Source of the DNA: Flavobacterium sp. | GTDB taxonomy: Bacteria; Bacteroidota; Bacteroidia; Flavobacteriales; Flavobacteriaceae | DNA: 64,000 nucleotides | Direction of reading: 5' to 3' | Assembly (NCBI RefSeq): GCF_029945805.1 | Contig: NZ_JAQSDH010000042.1 | Span: 1-64,000 of the forward strand | Shown: positions 28,511-38,819 of the stretch, piece by piece | Numbering within the stretch: position 1 is the first letter of the stretch | Layout of the letters: the number at the start of each line of letters is the position of its first letter | Program-made: the position numbers and the translations under genes | Notes under the pieces: model-generated | The model's input: the letters and a program-made list of their open reading frames with translations, nothing else | Told to the model about the DNA's origin: nothing | Database searches by the model: none

Positions 28511-31500
28511 TTGAAAAAGTACTTCACAAAAGGTCTCAGAATTATCCTTTGGATATTATTAGCAGTAATAGGTCTCGTATTATTAGTTAGTATCGCGCTT
28601 CAAATTCCCGCAGTACAGCGCTATTCCAGTGACAAAGCCGTTGCTTATTTGGAATCAAAAATCAAAACAAAAGTTTCAGTTGGTAGAGTACGCATCGGCT
28701 TCCCAAAAGATGTCACACTTGAAAATGTATATTTTGAAGACCAAAAAAAAGATACGCTTTTATGGGGAAAAAAAATTGCTGTTAACCTCGACATGTACGG
28801 ATTATTGAACAACAAAGTTGATATTAAATTTGTTGAACTAGAAGATATAGCGGCTAAAGTTGAACGAAATTCACAGGGAGAATTCAATTTTGATTATATC
28901 ATCAAAGCCTTTGCGTCGCAAAAAAAGAAAAGCACTTCTCCGCCGATGGAATTTTCTATTGACAAAGTAGAATTGAACAATATCAGAATTAAGTACGCCG
29001 ATGACTATTCAAAAAACAACATAAAAATGAATCTTGTTCATTTGGATACGAGAATAAAAACTTTCGATCTGAACCAAATGAATTTTGAAGTTCCCCAAAT
29101 TAAAATTGAAGGCTCGCAATTATCATACAAAAAAGGAATTGCTCAGAATAACCCAATTTCATCCAACGCAAAGGCAAAAAGTCCTGACGTAAAGCTAAAA
29201 TTTGGCACCATTGATTTGTCGAAAATCCAACTGGATTATCAGGATGACGAAGCAAAGTTGGCAACAAATCTAGAGTTGAAAAAACTATTGGTGAAAGTCA
29301 ATAATTTCGACCTTAAAAATAATGTAATTGACTTAGATAAATTAGAATTATCCGATGCTAAAGGTGCTTTAAGTTTGGGTGAAATTCTTAAAGAAACTAA
29401 TACTAATCCATCTAACTCTAAATCAAATAATTGGAAAATAAAAGCAAACGAAGTTGCTTTCGAAAATGTCAACTTCAAATTTGATGATGCCAATGGAAAA
29501 GCGGTGCAAAAGGGCATCGACTACGGGCATTTAGACATTACCAATTTTAACTTGGATGCTAATAAAATCGCATACGATTCAGAAGTAATATCCGGAAAAA
29601 TCAATGCTTTGAAAGTCGAAGAAAAGAGCGGATTTAAAGTAGAATCACTTAAAACTACTTTTTACTACGGACAAAAGAATGCGTTTCTAAAAGACTTATA
29701 TTTAAAAACACCGCAAACCACTTTACGCAATGAAATCACTATAGAGTATCCTTCGATAGCGTCACTTTCAAAAAATCCTGGTGCACTTACAATGAACGCC
29801 AATCTAAACCAAAGCAGGATTGGTTTTAAGGATATAGTATTTTTTGCGCCTGAACTTTTAAAAAATAATCCGTTTAAAGACAATCCGAACGCGATCGTTC
29901 TTTTGGATACTAAAATTTCGGGAAAATTGAATAAATTGAATATCCCAAATCTTCAAGTTAGTGGCATTGGAGCAACAAAAGTAAATGTGAGTGGACAGAT
30001 TGTGGGTTTACCCGACTTCGAAAAAGCCTATTTCAATTTAAATATTAAAAATTTACAATCGACCGCCAAAGATGTTTATAGTTTTATACCTAAAAATACG
30101 ATTCCAAACACCCTACAATTACCTGCAAACTTCACGGCTAAAGGAACTTTTAAAGGAACAATTACAAACTTTAATACCAATTTGAATCTAACCACAACCT
30201 CTGGAAATGCAAAAATTAGTGGCAATTTGGACCGAAGAGTTAAGAATGGCGAAAAATACAATTTTGATGCTACGCTAGATAATTTTGACTTGGGTCGCTT
30301 AATCAAAAACGATTCTATTGGCAAGATAACGCTCAAAACAAAAATAAAAGGAACCGGGTTTGATTCAAAAACTGCGAACGCAATGGTGGACGCAACTATT
30401 GTAAAAGCTAATTTTAATAACTACACGTATCAACATTTAGTTCTTGACGGCAAAATAAATAATGGTGTTTTTAATGCTAATGCTACTATTCAAGATCCGA
30501 ATTTGAAATTTGATTTGGTTTCAAGCGGCAGTTTTAAAGATAAATATCCAAAAGGAAAAATTCAGTTGAATGTGGATATTGCCGACTTGAATAAACTGAA
30601 CCTTCACGCAGGTCCGCTTAAAATACGCGGTGTTTTGGATGCTGACATACAATCTGGAAACATAGATTATCTTAACGGAAAAGCTAGTATTCACAATTTA
30701 ATAATTGCTACAGAAAAAGATCAGTTTGTTACCGATTCTATAAATGTCGTAGCCGTTTCAACATCTGAAAAAAATTCAATTGTTCTTAAATCTCAATTCT
30801 TAGATGCTGAGTTTGTTGGAAAATATCAATTATCTACTATTGCAAATTCTATTAAAAATAGCATTTCGAATTATTATAATTTAAAAACGGGTTCCAAAAA
30901 TGTTCCATATGGCAAACAGCAATTAGCTTTTAAAGTAAATGTAAAAAGTACTCCTATCCTACTTAAAATTTTTCCGGAATTGAAAAATTTGGAGCCTATT
31001 GCAATTACTGGAAGATATAATTCTATCAACGATACTATTGCTGTAAATGGAACTATTCCAAAATTGGTTTATGGTGCAAATACAATGGCAAATGCTGTAA
31101 TTAAAATTGATAAAAAAGACAATGCTCTTCTTTACAACTTAAGTGTTGATCAAATTAAAAATACAACGATTGAGCTTCCAAAAACAAGTCTCAGTGGCCA
31201 ATTAGCAGATAATGTTTTAGAGTATACCTTGTTGATTAAAGATTTAAAAAACAAGGATCGTTATCAGATTGCTGGAAATTTACAGTCAAAAAATGGTGGC
31301 GATGAGATTGCACTTGATCCTCAGAAATTATTGTTGAATTACGACAAATGGTTACTTTCAGAAGAGAACAAAATCCGTTTGGCGAACAACTCGATTTATA
31401 TTAATGATTTTGAATTGAGTAAAGACGGAAGTAGCATCAGCTTACAATCGGAGTCGCAAGGTTCAAATCCTCCATTGGCCATCGAATTTAAAGATTTTGC

Positions 31501-33487
31501 GATTCAAACCCTAACGGATATTGTTCAATTGAAAAACATTCAAATAGATGGAAACATCGACGGCAAAGCAGTTTTGAAAAATTTAATGTCAAAAGTCCTT
31601 TTTACAGCTGATGTTACCATTGAAGATTTCGCTTTCAAGAAAAATCCTGTGGGGACAATCTATGTGAATGTTGACAATTATACTACTAATACCTATACCG
31701 CTAAAATTGAACTTACTGGCGAAGACAATCAGTTGAATTTAGACGGAACTTACAGCGCAAATAAAGATAATTTGAATATGAATCTGGACATTCAAAAATT
31801 AAATATTAAGAGCATTCAGGGATTTTCAATGGATAATATTACGGACGGAGCTGGATATTTAAATGGACAGTTCAAGATTGCAGGAAAATTGAATAATCCA
31901 AAATTACTTGGAGAATTGAAATTTAATGACGTCGGATTTAAAGCCACAAAACTAAACGGCAAATTCAAATCTATGAATGATAAGCTGGTTTTTAGTGAAA
32001 ACGGTATTCATCTTGACAACTTTACAATTAAAGATGAATTAAATAATGATTTGACTATTAACGGAAACATTAATAATCAGGACTATGCTAATTTAGGATT
32101 TGACCTGACTGTTGATGCTGACAATTTTAAAGCTGTAAATTCTAAAGCGAAAGACAATGATACTTTTTATGGTCAATTGTTTTTAGACAATCATTTACTA
32201 GTTAAAGGTACACTGAACAGCCCAATAGTTGAAGGTACTGTCAAAATAAACAAAGACACAAAGTTCACTATAGTTTTACCTCAAGATGATCCGTCCATTG
32301 CTGATAGAGAAGGAATTGTCGAGTTTATCGATCAAGATCAACCAAAGTTATTCACAACCACTGTTTCGCTTGATGAAACACTAAGTGAGACTGAAATTAA
32401 AGGAATCAATGCTTCGGTTACTATTGAGGTGGATAAAGAGGCCGAATTGTCCTTAGTTATTGATAAAGCAAATGGAGATTATTTAAAATTAAAAGGTGAA
32501 GCGCAATTATCTGGTGGAATTGATCCATCGGGAAAAACTTCTTTAACTGGACGCTACGAACTTTCAGAAGGTAGTTATGAAATGAGTTTTAATCTTATTA
32601 AAAGAAAATTTGATATCAAAAACGGAAGCTATATTCTTTGGACAGGTGAACCAACGACAGCTGATGTAAATATTACTGCGATTTATAAGATTGAGGCAGC
32701 GCCAATTGATTTGTTAAGTAACCAGTTATCATCCTTAACACCTGAAGAAAGAAATACCTACAAACAAAAAATTCCATTTGAAACCGAATTGAAAATGACT
32801 GGTGAATTACTAAAACCAAGTATTTCGTTTAATATCGTTTTACCCGAAGGAAATAATAATGTTTCTGGCGACATCATCACTAAAACAGATGCTAAATTAG
32901 CACAATTACGTCAAGAACCAGACGAATTGAACAAACAAGTCTTCGCTTTGCTTTTATTAGGTCGATTCATTGGTGAAGATCCATTTTCAAGTGAAAGTGG
33001 AGGAACAACTGCTTCAGGTTTAGTAAGGGAAAGTGCGAGTAAAATATTGTCGCAACAGCTTAATAATTTTGCCAGTAATTTGATTAAAGGTTTTGAATTG
33101 AATTTCGATTTGGCCTCTTCAGAAGATTATACAACAGGTCAGAAAGAAAATAAAACCGATTTGAATGTTGGTTTATCTAAAAAATTATTGAATGACAGAT
33201 TGAAAGTTACTATTGGAAGCAGTTTTGGAATCGAAGGTCCGGAACAACCTAATAAAGAAGCGAATAACATTGCGGGAGATATTGGGGCCGAATACCAACT
33301 GTCAAAAGACGGTCGTTACAAACTTCGCGCATACAGAAAAAATTTGTATCAAGTAGCGTTGCAGGGTCAAGTGATTGAAACTGGAGTTGGATTCGTAATA
33401 ACATTGGATTACAACCAATTTAGAGAATTATTTCATTCAAAAAAAGAAGCTGAAAAGCCAAAAGCCAAAAAGAAATCAAATGAATAA
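28511..33487 (+). CDS. tamB: TamB-like envelope assembly protein
   Basis: A 1658-residue AsmA/TamB-family protein, a long beta-groove bridging the inner and outer membranes, implicated in lipid transport and outer-membrane protein assembly. It begins with a basic N-terminus and a single transmembrane anchor (IILWILLAVIGLVLLVSIAL, residues 11-30). A very long chain of repetitive beta segments follows, ending in the DUF490 domain (about 1250-1620; LTGRYELSEGSYEMSFNL, QEPDELNKQVFALLLLGRF). The start codon is TTG. It overlaps tamL by 8 bases, the classical tamB-tamA pairing. Confidence 0.92.
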   Translation: MKKYFTKGLRIILWILLAVIGLVLLVSIALQIPAVQRYSSDKAVAYLESKIKTKVSVGRVRIGFPKDVTLENVYFEDQKKDTLLWGKKIAVNLDMYGLLNNKVDIKFVELEDIAAKVERNSQGEFNFDYIIKAFASQKKKSTSPPMEFSIDKVELNNIRIKYADDYSKNNIKMNLVHLDTRIKTFDLNQMNFEVPQIKIEGSQLSYKKGIAQNNPISSNAKAKSPDVKLKFGTIDLSKIQLDYQDDEAKLATNLELKKLLVKVNNFDLKNNVIDLDKLELSDAKGALSLGEILKETNTNPSNSKSNNWKIKANEVAFENVNFKFDDANGKAVQKGIDYGHLDITNFNLDANKIAYDSEVISGKINALKVEEKSGFKVESLKTTFYYGQKNAFLKDLYLKTPQTTLRNEITIEYPSIASLSKNPGALTMNANLNQSRIGFKDIVFFAPELLKNNPFKDNPNAIVLLDTKISGKLNKLNIPNLQVSGIGATKVNVSGQIVGLPDFEKAYFNLNIKNLQSTAKDVYSFIPKNTIPNTLQLPANFTAKGTFKGTITNFNTNLNLTTTSGNAKISGNLDRRVKNGEKYNFDATLDNFDLGRLIKNDSIGKITLKTKIKGTGFDSKTANAMVDATIVKANFNNYTYQHLVLDGKINNGVFNANATIQDPNLKFDLVSSGSFKDKYPKGKIQLNVDIADLNKLNLHAGPLKIRGVLDADIQSGNIDYLNGKASIHNLIIATEKDQFVTDSINVVAVSTSEKNSIVLKSQFLDAEFVGKYQLSTIANSIKNSISNYYNLKTGSKNVPYGKQQLAFKVNVKSTPILLKIFPELKNLEPIAITGRYNSINDTIAVNGTIPKLVYGANTMANAVIKIDKKDNALLYNLSVDQIKNTTIELPKTSLSGQLADNVLEYTLLIKDLKNKDRYQIAGNLQSKNGGDEIALDPQKLLLNYDKWLLSEENKIRLANNSIYINDFELSKDGSSISLQSESQGSNPPLAIEFKDFAIQTLTDIVQLKNIQIDGNIDGKAVLKNLMSKVLFTADVTIEDFAFKKNPVGTIYVNVDNYTTNTYTAKIELTGEDNQLNLDGTYSANKDNLNMNLDIQKLNIKSIQGFSMDNITDGAGYLNGQFKIAGKLNNPKLLGELKFNDVGFKATKLNGKFKSMNDKLVFSENGIHLDNFTIKDELNNDLTINGNINNQDYANLGFDLTVDADNFKAVNSKAKDNDTFYGQLFLDNHLLVKGTLNSPIVEGTVKINKDTKFTIVLPQDDPSIADREGIVEFIDQDQPKLFTTTVSLDETLSETEIKGINASVTIEVDKEAELSLVIDKANGDYLKLKGEAQLSGGIDPSGKTSLTGRYELSEGSYEMSFNLIKRKFDIKNGSYILWTGEPTTADVNITAIYKIEAAPIDLLSNQLSSLTPEERNTYKQKIPFETELKMTGELLKPSISFNIVLPEGNNNVSGDIITKTDAKLAQLRQEPDELNKQVFALLLLGRFIGEDPFSSESGGTTASGLVRESASKILSQQLNNFASNLIKGFELNFDLASSEDYTTGQKENKTDLNVGLSKKLLNDRLKVTIGSSFGIEGPEQPNKEANNIAGDIGAEYQLSKDGRYKLRAYRKNLYQVALQGQVIETGVGFVITLDYNQFRELFHSKKEAEKPKAKKKSNE

Positions 33488-35759
33488 GAACTTTCTATAC
33501 ATCCTTTTCCTTGTTTTATTTGTAGCCGCATGTAGCGGTACAAAAGGCTTGCCTGAAGGTGAATTGCTATACACAGGTGGTAAAGTAACTGTGGTAAAAG
33601 AAGATTCTATTTCTAGAAAAGAGCGTAAAAAATTACAAGGTAAACTCAAAGAAATACTACGTCCTATTCCTAACAAATCATTTCTTGGGATGCGTCCTAA
33701 ATTATTCTTATATAATCTTGCAGGAAATGTAAAAAAAGAAAAAGGGTTCCGTCATTGGCTAAAGTACAGTCTTGGTGAAGCTCCCGTTTTATTCAGTCAA
33801 GTTGATTTAGAATACAATAGAGCACTACTACAAAACTACTCTGAAAATAATGGATACTACAACACCAGAACTAGCGCCGATTCAACCAAACATGGCAAAA
33901 CAGTGACGGCCAAATATAAAGTAACAACGGGACAAAAATACAGAATTAAATCGGTTCAATTTCCAACAGATTCCTCCGTAATTAGCCAAGAAATACTAAA
34001 AATGAAGCGACAAAGTTTGCTTAAAGTTGGGCAATCCTACAGTTTAGATAATATCAAAGCGGAAAGAATCAGGCTTGATTTACTTTTAAAAGAAAGAGGA
34101 TTTTATTTTTTTAATGCAGATTATCTTAAGGTTCAAGTTGACAGCACAGTGGGAAAACGAGATGTTGATTTATTCTTAAAAGTAAAAGATGAAGCACCAG
34201 ATAAAGCAAAAAAACCATTTAAAATCAACAAGATAATTATCTATCCCAACTATGCACTGAATCAAGATTCGTTGGTTAAGGTTGAAAAATACAAGGATTA
34301 CGCCATTATTGGAAATAATAATTTATTCAAACCTCGAATTTTTGATAGAGCTTTATACTTCGAAAAAGATGATCTGTACAACAGAACAAACCATAATCTA
34401 TCCTTAAACAGATTAGTGAATTTGGGGACATTCAAATTTGTAAAAAATCAATTTAAAGTTGTTGATACTACCGGAAATTACCTTGATGCGTATTACTATC
34501 TCACACCACTTCCGCGAAAATCAATTCGTATCGAAATCTTAGCAAAGACTAATTCTGCCAATTATACGGGTACGGAATTAAAAATAAATTGGAGTAATCG
34601 AAATACATTTCATGGTGCCGAATTACTTCAAGTTTCTGCTTTTGGTGGACTTGAAGTACAACTAGGCGGAAAAAACAACGGATTTAATGTATATCGATTT
34701 GGTGGTGAAGCAAGCCTAACTTGGCCTAGGTTCATTTCTCCATTTAAATTTAAATCTTCTAGTGGATATGTTCCGAGAACCAATACAACCCTTGGATACG
34801 AATTCCAAAACAGAAAACAGCTGTATTCACTGCAGACATTCAAAGCGTCATTTGGTTATGCTTGGAAGGAAAACATTCGTAAAGAACATATGCTGAACAT
34901 CACTGAAATCACATTTGCGAGTCCATCAAATATAACAACCTTGTATAAGGAACAAGTACTAGAAAATCCATCATTAAAAAATGTGATTGCAAAACAGTTA
35001 ATTTTTGGACCAACCTATAGCTATACTTACAATACAGAAATGGAAAAAAACAGGAAAAATACTTTTTACTACAAAGGTGCAATTGATTTTTCTGGAAACA
35101 TTTACGGATTAGCTGTGGGTGCAGACATCAAAAAAGGAGATACAATAAAAGTTTTGGGAATTCCATTCAGTCAATTTATCAAAGTACAAAACGAATTCAA
35201 ACACACGTATAGATTCAGTAAAAATTCAGAGCTAAAAAGTAGAATTATTGTTGGAGCAGGTTTTGCCTATGGAAATTCCGATTTGATTCCGTTCAGTAAA
35301 CAATTCTTTATTGGAGGTACCAATAGTTTGCGAGCCTTCCGTTCGCGAACATTAGGTCCGGGAAGCTATGATGGTTCGATTCAAACAAGTCAATTTATCC
35401 CTGATCAATCGGGAGATGTAAAATTAGAATTCAACTCTGAATATCGTGCCAAAATATATCGTTTTATCAATGGAGCGTTATTTATGGATGCTGGAAATAT
35501 TTGGTTGCTAAATAAAGATGAAAATAAACCCGGATCTCAATTAACAAGAGATTTTATGAAAGAACTTGCTGTAGGGGTTGGTGCCGGACTTCGATTTGAT
35601 TTCAGCTTTTTAGTACTTAGAACCGATTTGGCTTTTCCTTTAAGAAAACCTTATTTACCGGACGGAAAGCGTTGGGTAATTGATCAAGTTAATTTTGCAA
35701 GCGGCCCTTGGCGAAGTGATAATCTGGTGTTTAATTTAGCGATTGGTTATCCGTTTTAA
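33480..35759 (+). CDS. tamL: TamL, lipoprotein BamA/TamA homologue
   Basis: An Omp85-family outer-membrane barrel of 759 residues. Unlike TamA it has a lipoprotein signal (MNKNFLYILFLVLFVAAC, Cys18), which is the Bacteroidota TamL variant. POTRA-like domains fill about residues 100-350. The C-terminal barrel has the Omp85 signatures FFIGGTNSLRAFRSR near residue 615 and a final strand FNLAIGYPF ending in Phe. It is translationally coupled to tamB (8-base overlap). Confidence 0.93.
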   Translation: MNKNFLYILFLVLFVAACSGTKGLPEGELLYTGGKVTVVKEDSISRKERKKLQGKLKEILRPIPNKSFLGMRPKLFLYNLAGNVKKEKGFRHWLKYSLGEAPVLFSQVDLEYNRALLQNYSENNGYYNTRTSADSTKHGKTVTAKYKVTTGQKYRIKSVQFPTDSSVISQEILKMKRQSLLKVGQSYSLDNIKAERIRLDLLLKERGFYFFNADYLKVQVDSTVGKRDVDLFLKVKDEAPDKAKKPFKINKIIIYPNYALNQDSLVKVEKYKDYAIIGNNNLFKPRIFDRALYFEKDDLYNRTNHNLSLNRLVNLGTFKFVKNQFKVVDTTGNYLDAYYYLTPLPRKSIRIEILAKTNSANYTGTELKINWSNRNTFHGAELLQVSAFGGLEVQLGGKNNGFNVYRFGGEASLTWPRFISPFKFKSSSGYVPRTNTTLGYEFQNRKQLYSLQTFKASFGYAWKENIRKEHMLNITEITFASPSNITTLYKEQVLENPSLKNVIAKQLIFGPTYSYTYNTEMEKNRKNTFYYKGAIDFSGNIYGLAVGADIKKGDTIKVLGIPFSQFIKVQNEFKHTYRFSKNSELKSRIIVGAGFAYGNSDLIPFSKQFFIGGTNSLRAFRSRTLGPGSYDGSIQTSQFIPDQSGDVKLEFNSEYRAKIYRFINGALFMDAGNIWLLNKDENKPGSQLTRDFMKELAVGVGAGLRFDFSFLVLRTDLAFPLRKPYLPDGKRWVIDQVNFASGPWRSDNLVFNLAIGYPF

Positions 35760-35763
35760 TAGC

Positions 35764-37482
35764 TTAAACTGTTGCTAGTTTAAAAAAAAATGTACTACCT
35801 AATCCCAATTGGCTTTTTACTCCAATACGTCCATTTTGTGCCTCTATAAATTCTTTGCTGATGGCTAAACCTAAACCCGTACCTGATTTGTGACTTCCCG
35901 GAACTTGAAAATATTTATCAAAAACTTTTGTCTGATACCGATTGTCAATACCTTGACCCTTGTCTGTAACTTCAAAAATTAACTGCTTATCTTCTATTTT
36001 TAAATTAATTTTTACCAAACTTTTTTCAGGTGAATATCGAATCGCATTCGTTAGAAAGTTAACCAAAACCCAGGCTGTTTTTTCAGAATCCGCTTTTACA
36101 TCTGGGAGATTTTTCTGAGTATCCACTACAATTTCAATTTCTTTTTGATCTGCTTGCTTTTTTACGGCGTGAAGTGCATAAGTCACGATTTCATTTGGAT
36201 TACTTTTCTCAATATTCAATTGTATATTGCCGGTCTCCATTTGAGACAATTCTAATAATTCGCCTGTAATTTTGAGTAATCGCTGACTGTCTTCCTTAAT
36301 ACTGTCAAGCAATTGTTTCTGATCTTCATTTATAGTTCCAGTCTCTTGTTTTTGAAGCAATTGCAAACTCATTTTGATAGAGGAAATGGGTGTTTTTAAC
36401 TCGTGAGAAACAGTCGCTATAAAATTAGTTTTAGCGAAATCCAATTCTTTAAAAACGGTAATATTTCTAAGAATAATGACGTTTCCAATATCAATTTTAG
36501 TGTCTTCTCCTGTTGGTTTAATCGTAATATTTACCGTTTCCTTTTCAAAATAACTTTCCTTTCCATCAGCAAAAATCGTCATGGGTTGCGATTTTGAACT
36601 TTCTAACTCATTCCTAATTAATGACTTTAACAAATCATTAGTCAAAGCCAAAACTTCAGCTGATTTTCCAATTAAATCTTCCGATTTCAACCCCATAATT
36701 TTAAGTGCTTCATCATTTACAAACAAAACAGTTCCTTCGTGATCTATACCAATAATGGGATCGTGCATGTTGTTAATTAAGGTTTCTAACCGTTTCTTCT
36801 CAAAAGTTAGTTTATGTAAATTACTGCTACTATATTCTTCCAACTTTTGAGCCATTGTATTGAATGACTTGGCCAGTTCTCCAAACTCATTATGATCCAT
36901 AAAATTGACCCGTTCTTTGTAATTCTTATTAGCAATTTCTTTAATACTTGCCGTTAATTCCTTTATAGGATTGGCTATATTATTCGGCAAATTCACTAAC
37001 AAATTAAACGCAATCAAAAAACATAAAGTGCCTAAAATTGCTATAGAAAAGTTCGCTCGTTCTGCCGTTTTGGTTGCCACATCACTTTTTTGTTTAATAG
37101 CGTTCATATTGAGCTTCATGATCTGAAAAATATCCTGCCGAATTTGGTTTTTCAGTCTCTCATCTGTTCGATTACTTTCTAATGTAGTAAAACTTTTTTG
37201 AAGATTACTAGTTGCCAAGTCTTCTCCATTTTCGGTAACATTAGTGAGCTGAAGTTTCAAATTTATCTCAAAATTGGCAATCGCCATATTTTCATTTGAA
37301 GTAATATCTTCCAATGCCAGCAGCATGTTTCGGGAATATTCCAACGTATTATAATTGGCTTTCAAAATATTTTGAGTATCTTTTTTTATCAAAAATATAT
37401 TATAAGCACTCACCAATGAAAGGATGATTATTAACACAAATAATAGTCCTACTCCGAGATTTAATTTTGTTTTAATTTTCAT
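35764..37482 (-). CDS. HAMP/PAS sensor histidine kinase, kdp locus
   Basis: A 572-residue membrane kinase. Two transmembrane helices (about 9-30 and 145-165) flank a helical periplasmic sensor. A HAMP linker, a PAS domain near 235-350 (NNMHDPIIGIDHEGTVLFVN) and the kinase core follow. The H-box is ATVSHELKTP, the N-box NFLTNAIRYSP and the G-boxes DKGQGID and GTGLGLAIS, so it should be active. It is the last gene of the leftward potassium locus, 98 bases after the kinase-less KdpD. It likely supplies the catalytic half that KdpD lacks, with the NtrC-type regulator (45977-47314) as partner; that pairing is inferred from gene order. Confidence 0.9.
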   Translation of the reverse strand: MKIKTKLNLGVGLLFVLIIILSLVSAYNIFLIKKDTQNILKANYNTLEYSRNMLLALEDITSNENMAIANFEINLKLQLTNVTENGEDLATSNLQKSFTTLESNRTDERLKNQIRQDIFQIMKLNMNAIKQKSDVATKTAERANFSIAILGTLCFLIAFNLLVNLPNNIANPIKELTASIKEIANKNYKERVNFMDHNEFGELAKSFNTMAQKLEEYSSSNLHKLTFEKKRLETLINNMHDPIIGIDHEGTVLFVNDEALKIMGLKSEDLIGKSAEVLALTNDLLKSLIRNELESSKSQPMTIFADGKESYFEKETVNITIKPTGEDTKIDIGNVIILRNITVFKELDFAKTNFIATVSHELKTPISSIKMSLQLLQKQETGTINEDQKQLLDSIKEDSQRLLKITGELLELSQMETGNIQLNIEKSNPNEIVTYALHAVKKQADQKEIEIVVDTQKNLPDVKADSEKTAWVLVNFLTNAIRYSPEKSLVKINLKIEDKQLIFEVTDKGQGIDNRYQTKVFDKYFQVPGSHKSGTGLGLAISKEFIEAQNGRIGVKSQLGLGSTFFFKLATV

Positions 37483-37488
37483 AGTTTA

Positions 37489-37578
37489 CTTTTACCGCGA
37501 ATTCGCGAATTAAATGTTTTGTAAATGTATTTTTGTCTGCAAACTTGGATAAAAAATTGTGAATTTGCGGTTATAAAA
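37489..37578. repeat. Inverted-repeat element, second copy
   Basis: ACCGCGAATTCGCGAATTA at 37493-37511 is related to the element near clpC (9877-9895). A right arm TGTGAATTTGCGGTTAT lies at about 37558-37574. It fills the gap between the KdpD half and the histidine kinase. Confidence 0.6.
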
Positions 37579-37580
37579 AT

Positions 37581-38708
37581 TTAAGATAAAATAACTAAAT
37601 CAACATTAGAATCAGCTAGTTTATTGAGTAGTTTTCTAAAAATTGTTGTTGATAAAATTACTTTAAATAAATTGAAATGCGGTTTTCCTATACAAACAGT
37701 AGTAATCTGCTTTTTTTCTACAATTTCTAACATCGCTTCGGTAATATTAGACGCTTCTAGTTTAATCACTTCTGCTCCTAATTGAGTAGCCAATTTGAAA
37801 TTATTAATCAAATGACGTTGTTTGTCCAAGGCAATTTTATCCGGACTTTCTTTCGGAGTTTCTATATACAAAACATACCAAATGCCATTATAATAACTTG
37901 CCAATCGCGCGGCTTTTCGAATCACAATTTTAGCGGTTTTGTCATTGCTACTAATGCAAGCCAAAAGCTTTTCGTGTTTTATTCCAGTGTTTTTCGGAAC
38001 TTCATTTTCTACTTTTCGAACTACTTGACTTGCAACTTCTTTTAGTGCCAATTCACGCAATTGCAAAATTTGGTCTGATTTGAAAAAGTTAGTTAATGCC
38101 ATTTGGATCTTATCCGCAGTGTAAATTTTTCCTTCTTTTAAACGAGAAATCAAATCTTCAGCCGTCAAATCTATATTCACAACTTCGTCTGCCAAACGCA
38201 GCACCTTATCGGGAACACGTTCTAAAACATCCACGTTGGTAATGCGTTTTACATCTTCATTCAAGCTTTCCATATGCTGAATATTCACAGCCGAAATGAC
38301 ATTGATTCCAGCTTCCAGAATTTCTAAAACATCCTGCCAGCGTTTTTCATTTTTGCTTCCTTCAATATTGGTATGAGCCAATTCATCCACAATAACCACT
38401 TCTGGACGCAGATTAATTATGGCTTGCACGTCCATTTCTTCGAGTTGTTTACCTTTGTAGAAAATTGTTCTTCTGGGAACAATCGGCAAACCATCAAGCA
38501 ATTCGTGGGTTTCTTTACGGAAATGGGTTTCGATATAGCCAATTTTTACATCAATTCCATTTTTCAACAACGAATGCGCTTCCTGCAACATACGATAAGT
38601 CTTTCCCACACCGGCACTCATACCAATGTAGATTTTAAACTTTCCTTTGCGCGATTTCTGAATTAAATCGAGGAAATGCTGTGCGTTATTTTGAATTTCT
38701 TGTTCCAT
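37581..38708 (-). CDS. kdpD: KdpD N-terminal sensor half, no kinase
   Basis: A 375-residue protein equal to only the cytoplasmic N-terminal part of E. coli KdpD (895 residues). The KdpD domain is intact, with Walker A GMSAGVGKTY near residue 30 and Walker B VIVDELAHTN near 105. A UspA-like domain covers about 245-375. There is no transmembrane region, GAF or histidine kinase domain. ATP and c-di-AMP binding are known for KdpD/Usp proteins of this type in other bacteria. It is encoded between the outer-membrane barrel and a stand-alone kinase, so sensing and phosphorylation are on two polypeptides here. Confidence 0.92.
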   Translation of the reverse strand: MEQEIQNNAQHFLDLIQKSRKGKFKIYIGMSAGVGKTYRMLQEAHSLLKNGIDVKIGYIETHFRKETHELLDGLPIVPRRTIFYKGKQLEEMDVQAIINLRPEVVIVDELAHTNIEGSKNEKRWQDVLEILEAGINVISAVNIQHMESLNEDVKRITNVDVLERVPDKVLRLADEVVNIDLTAEDLISRLKEGKIYTADKIQMALTNFFKSDQILQLRELALKEVASQVVRKVENEVPKNTGIKHEKLLACISSNDKTAKIVIRKAARLASYYNGIWYVLYIETPKESPDKIALDKQRHLINNFKLATQLGAEVIKLEASNITEAMLEIVEKKQITTVCIGKPHFNLFKVILSTTIFRKLLNKLADSNVDLVILS

Positions 38709-38743
38709 AACAATTGCGAGATACTAAGTAATCTCATAAAATT

Positions 38744-38818
38744 GAACCATTAAGATATTAAGCTTCATTAAGAAATTGCTTAATTTTTCTTAATCCCTTA
38801 ATGGTTATAAATCTTAAT
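38744..38818. repeat. kdp-locus palindromic repeat, copy 1
   Basis: It begins GAACCATTAAGATATTAAG and ends with CTTAATGGTT-type sequence, so its ends are complementary. A second copy lies at 42767-42872. A degenerate copy of another repeat (ATTGCGAG..AAGTAATCTCAT, 38713-38737) abuts it on the left. Confidence 0.7.
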
Positions 38819-38819
38819 T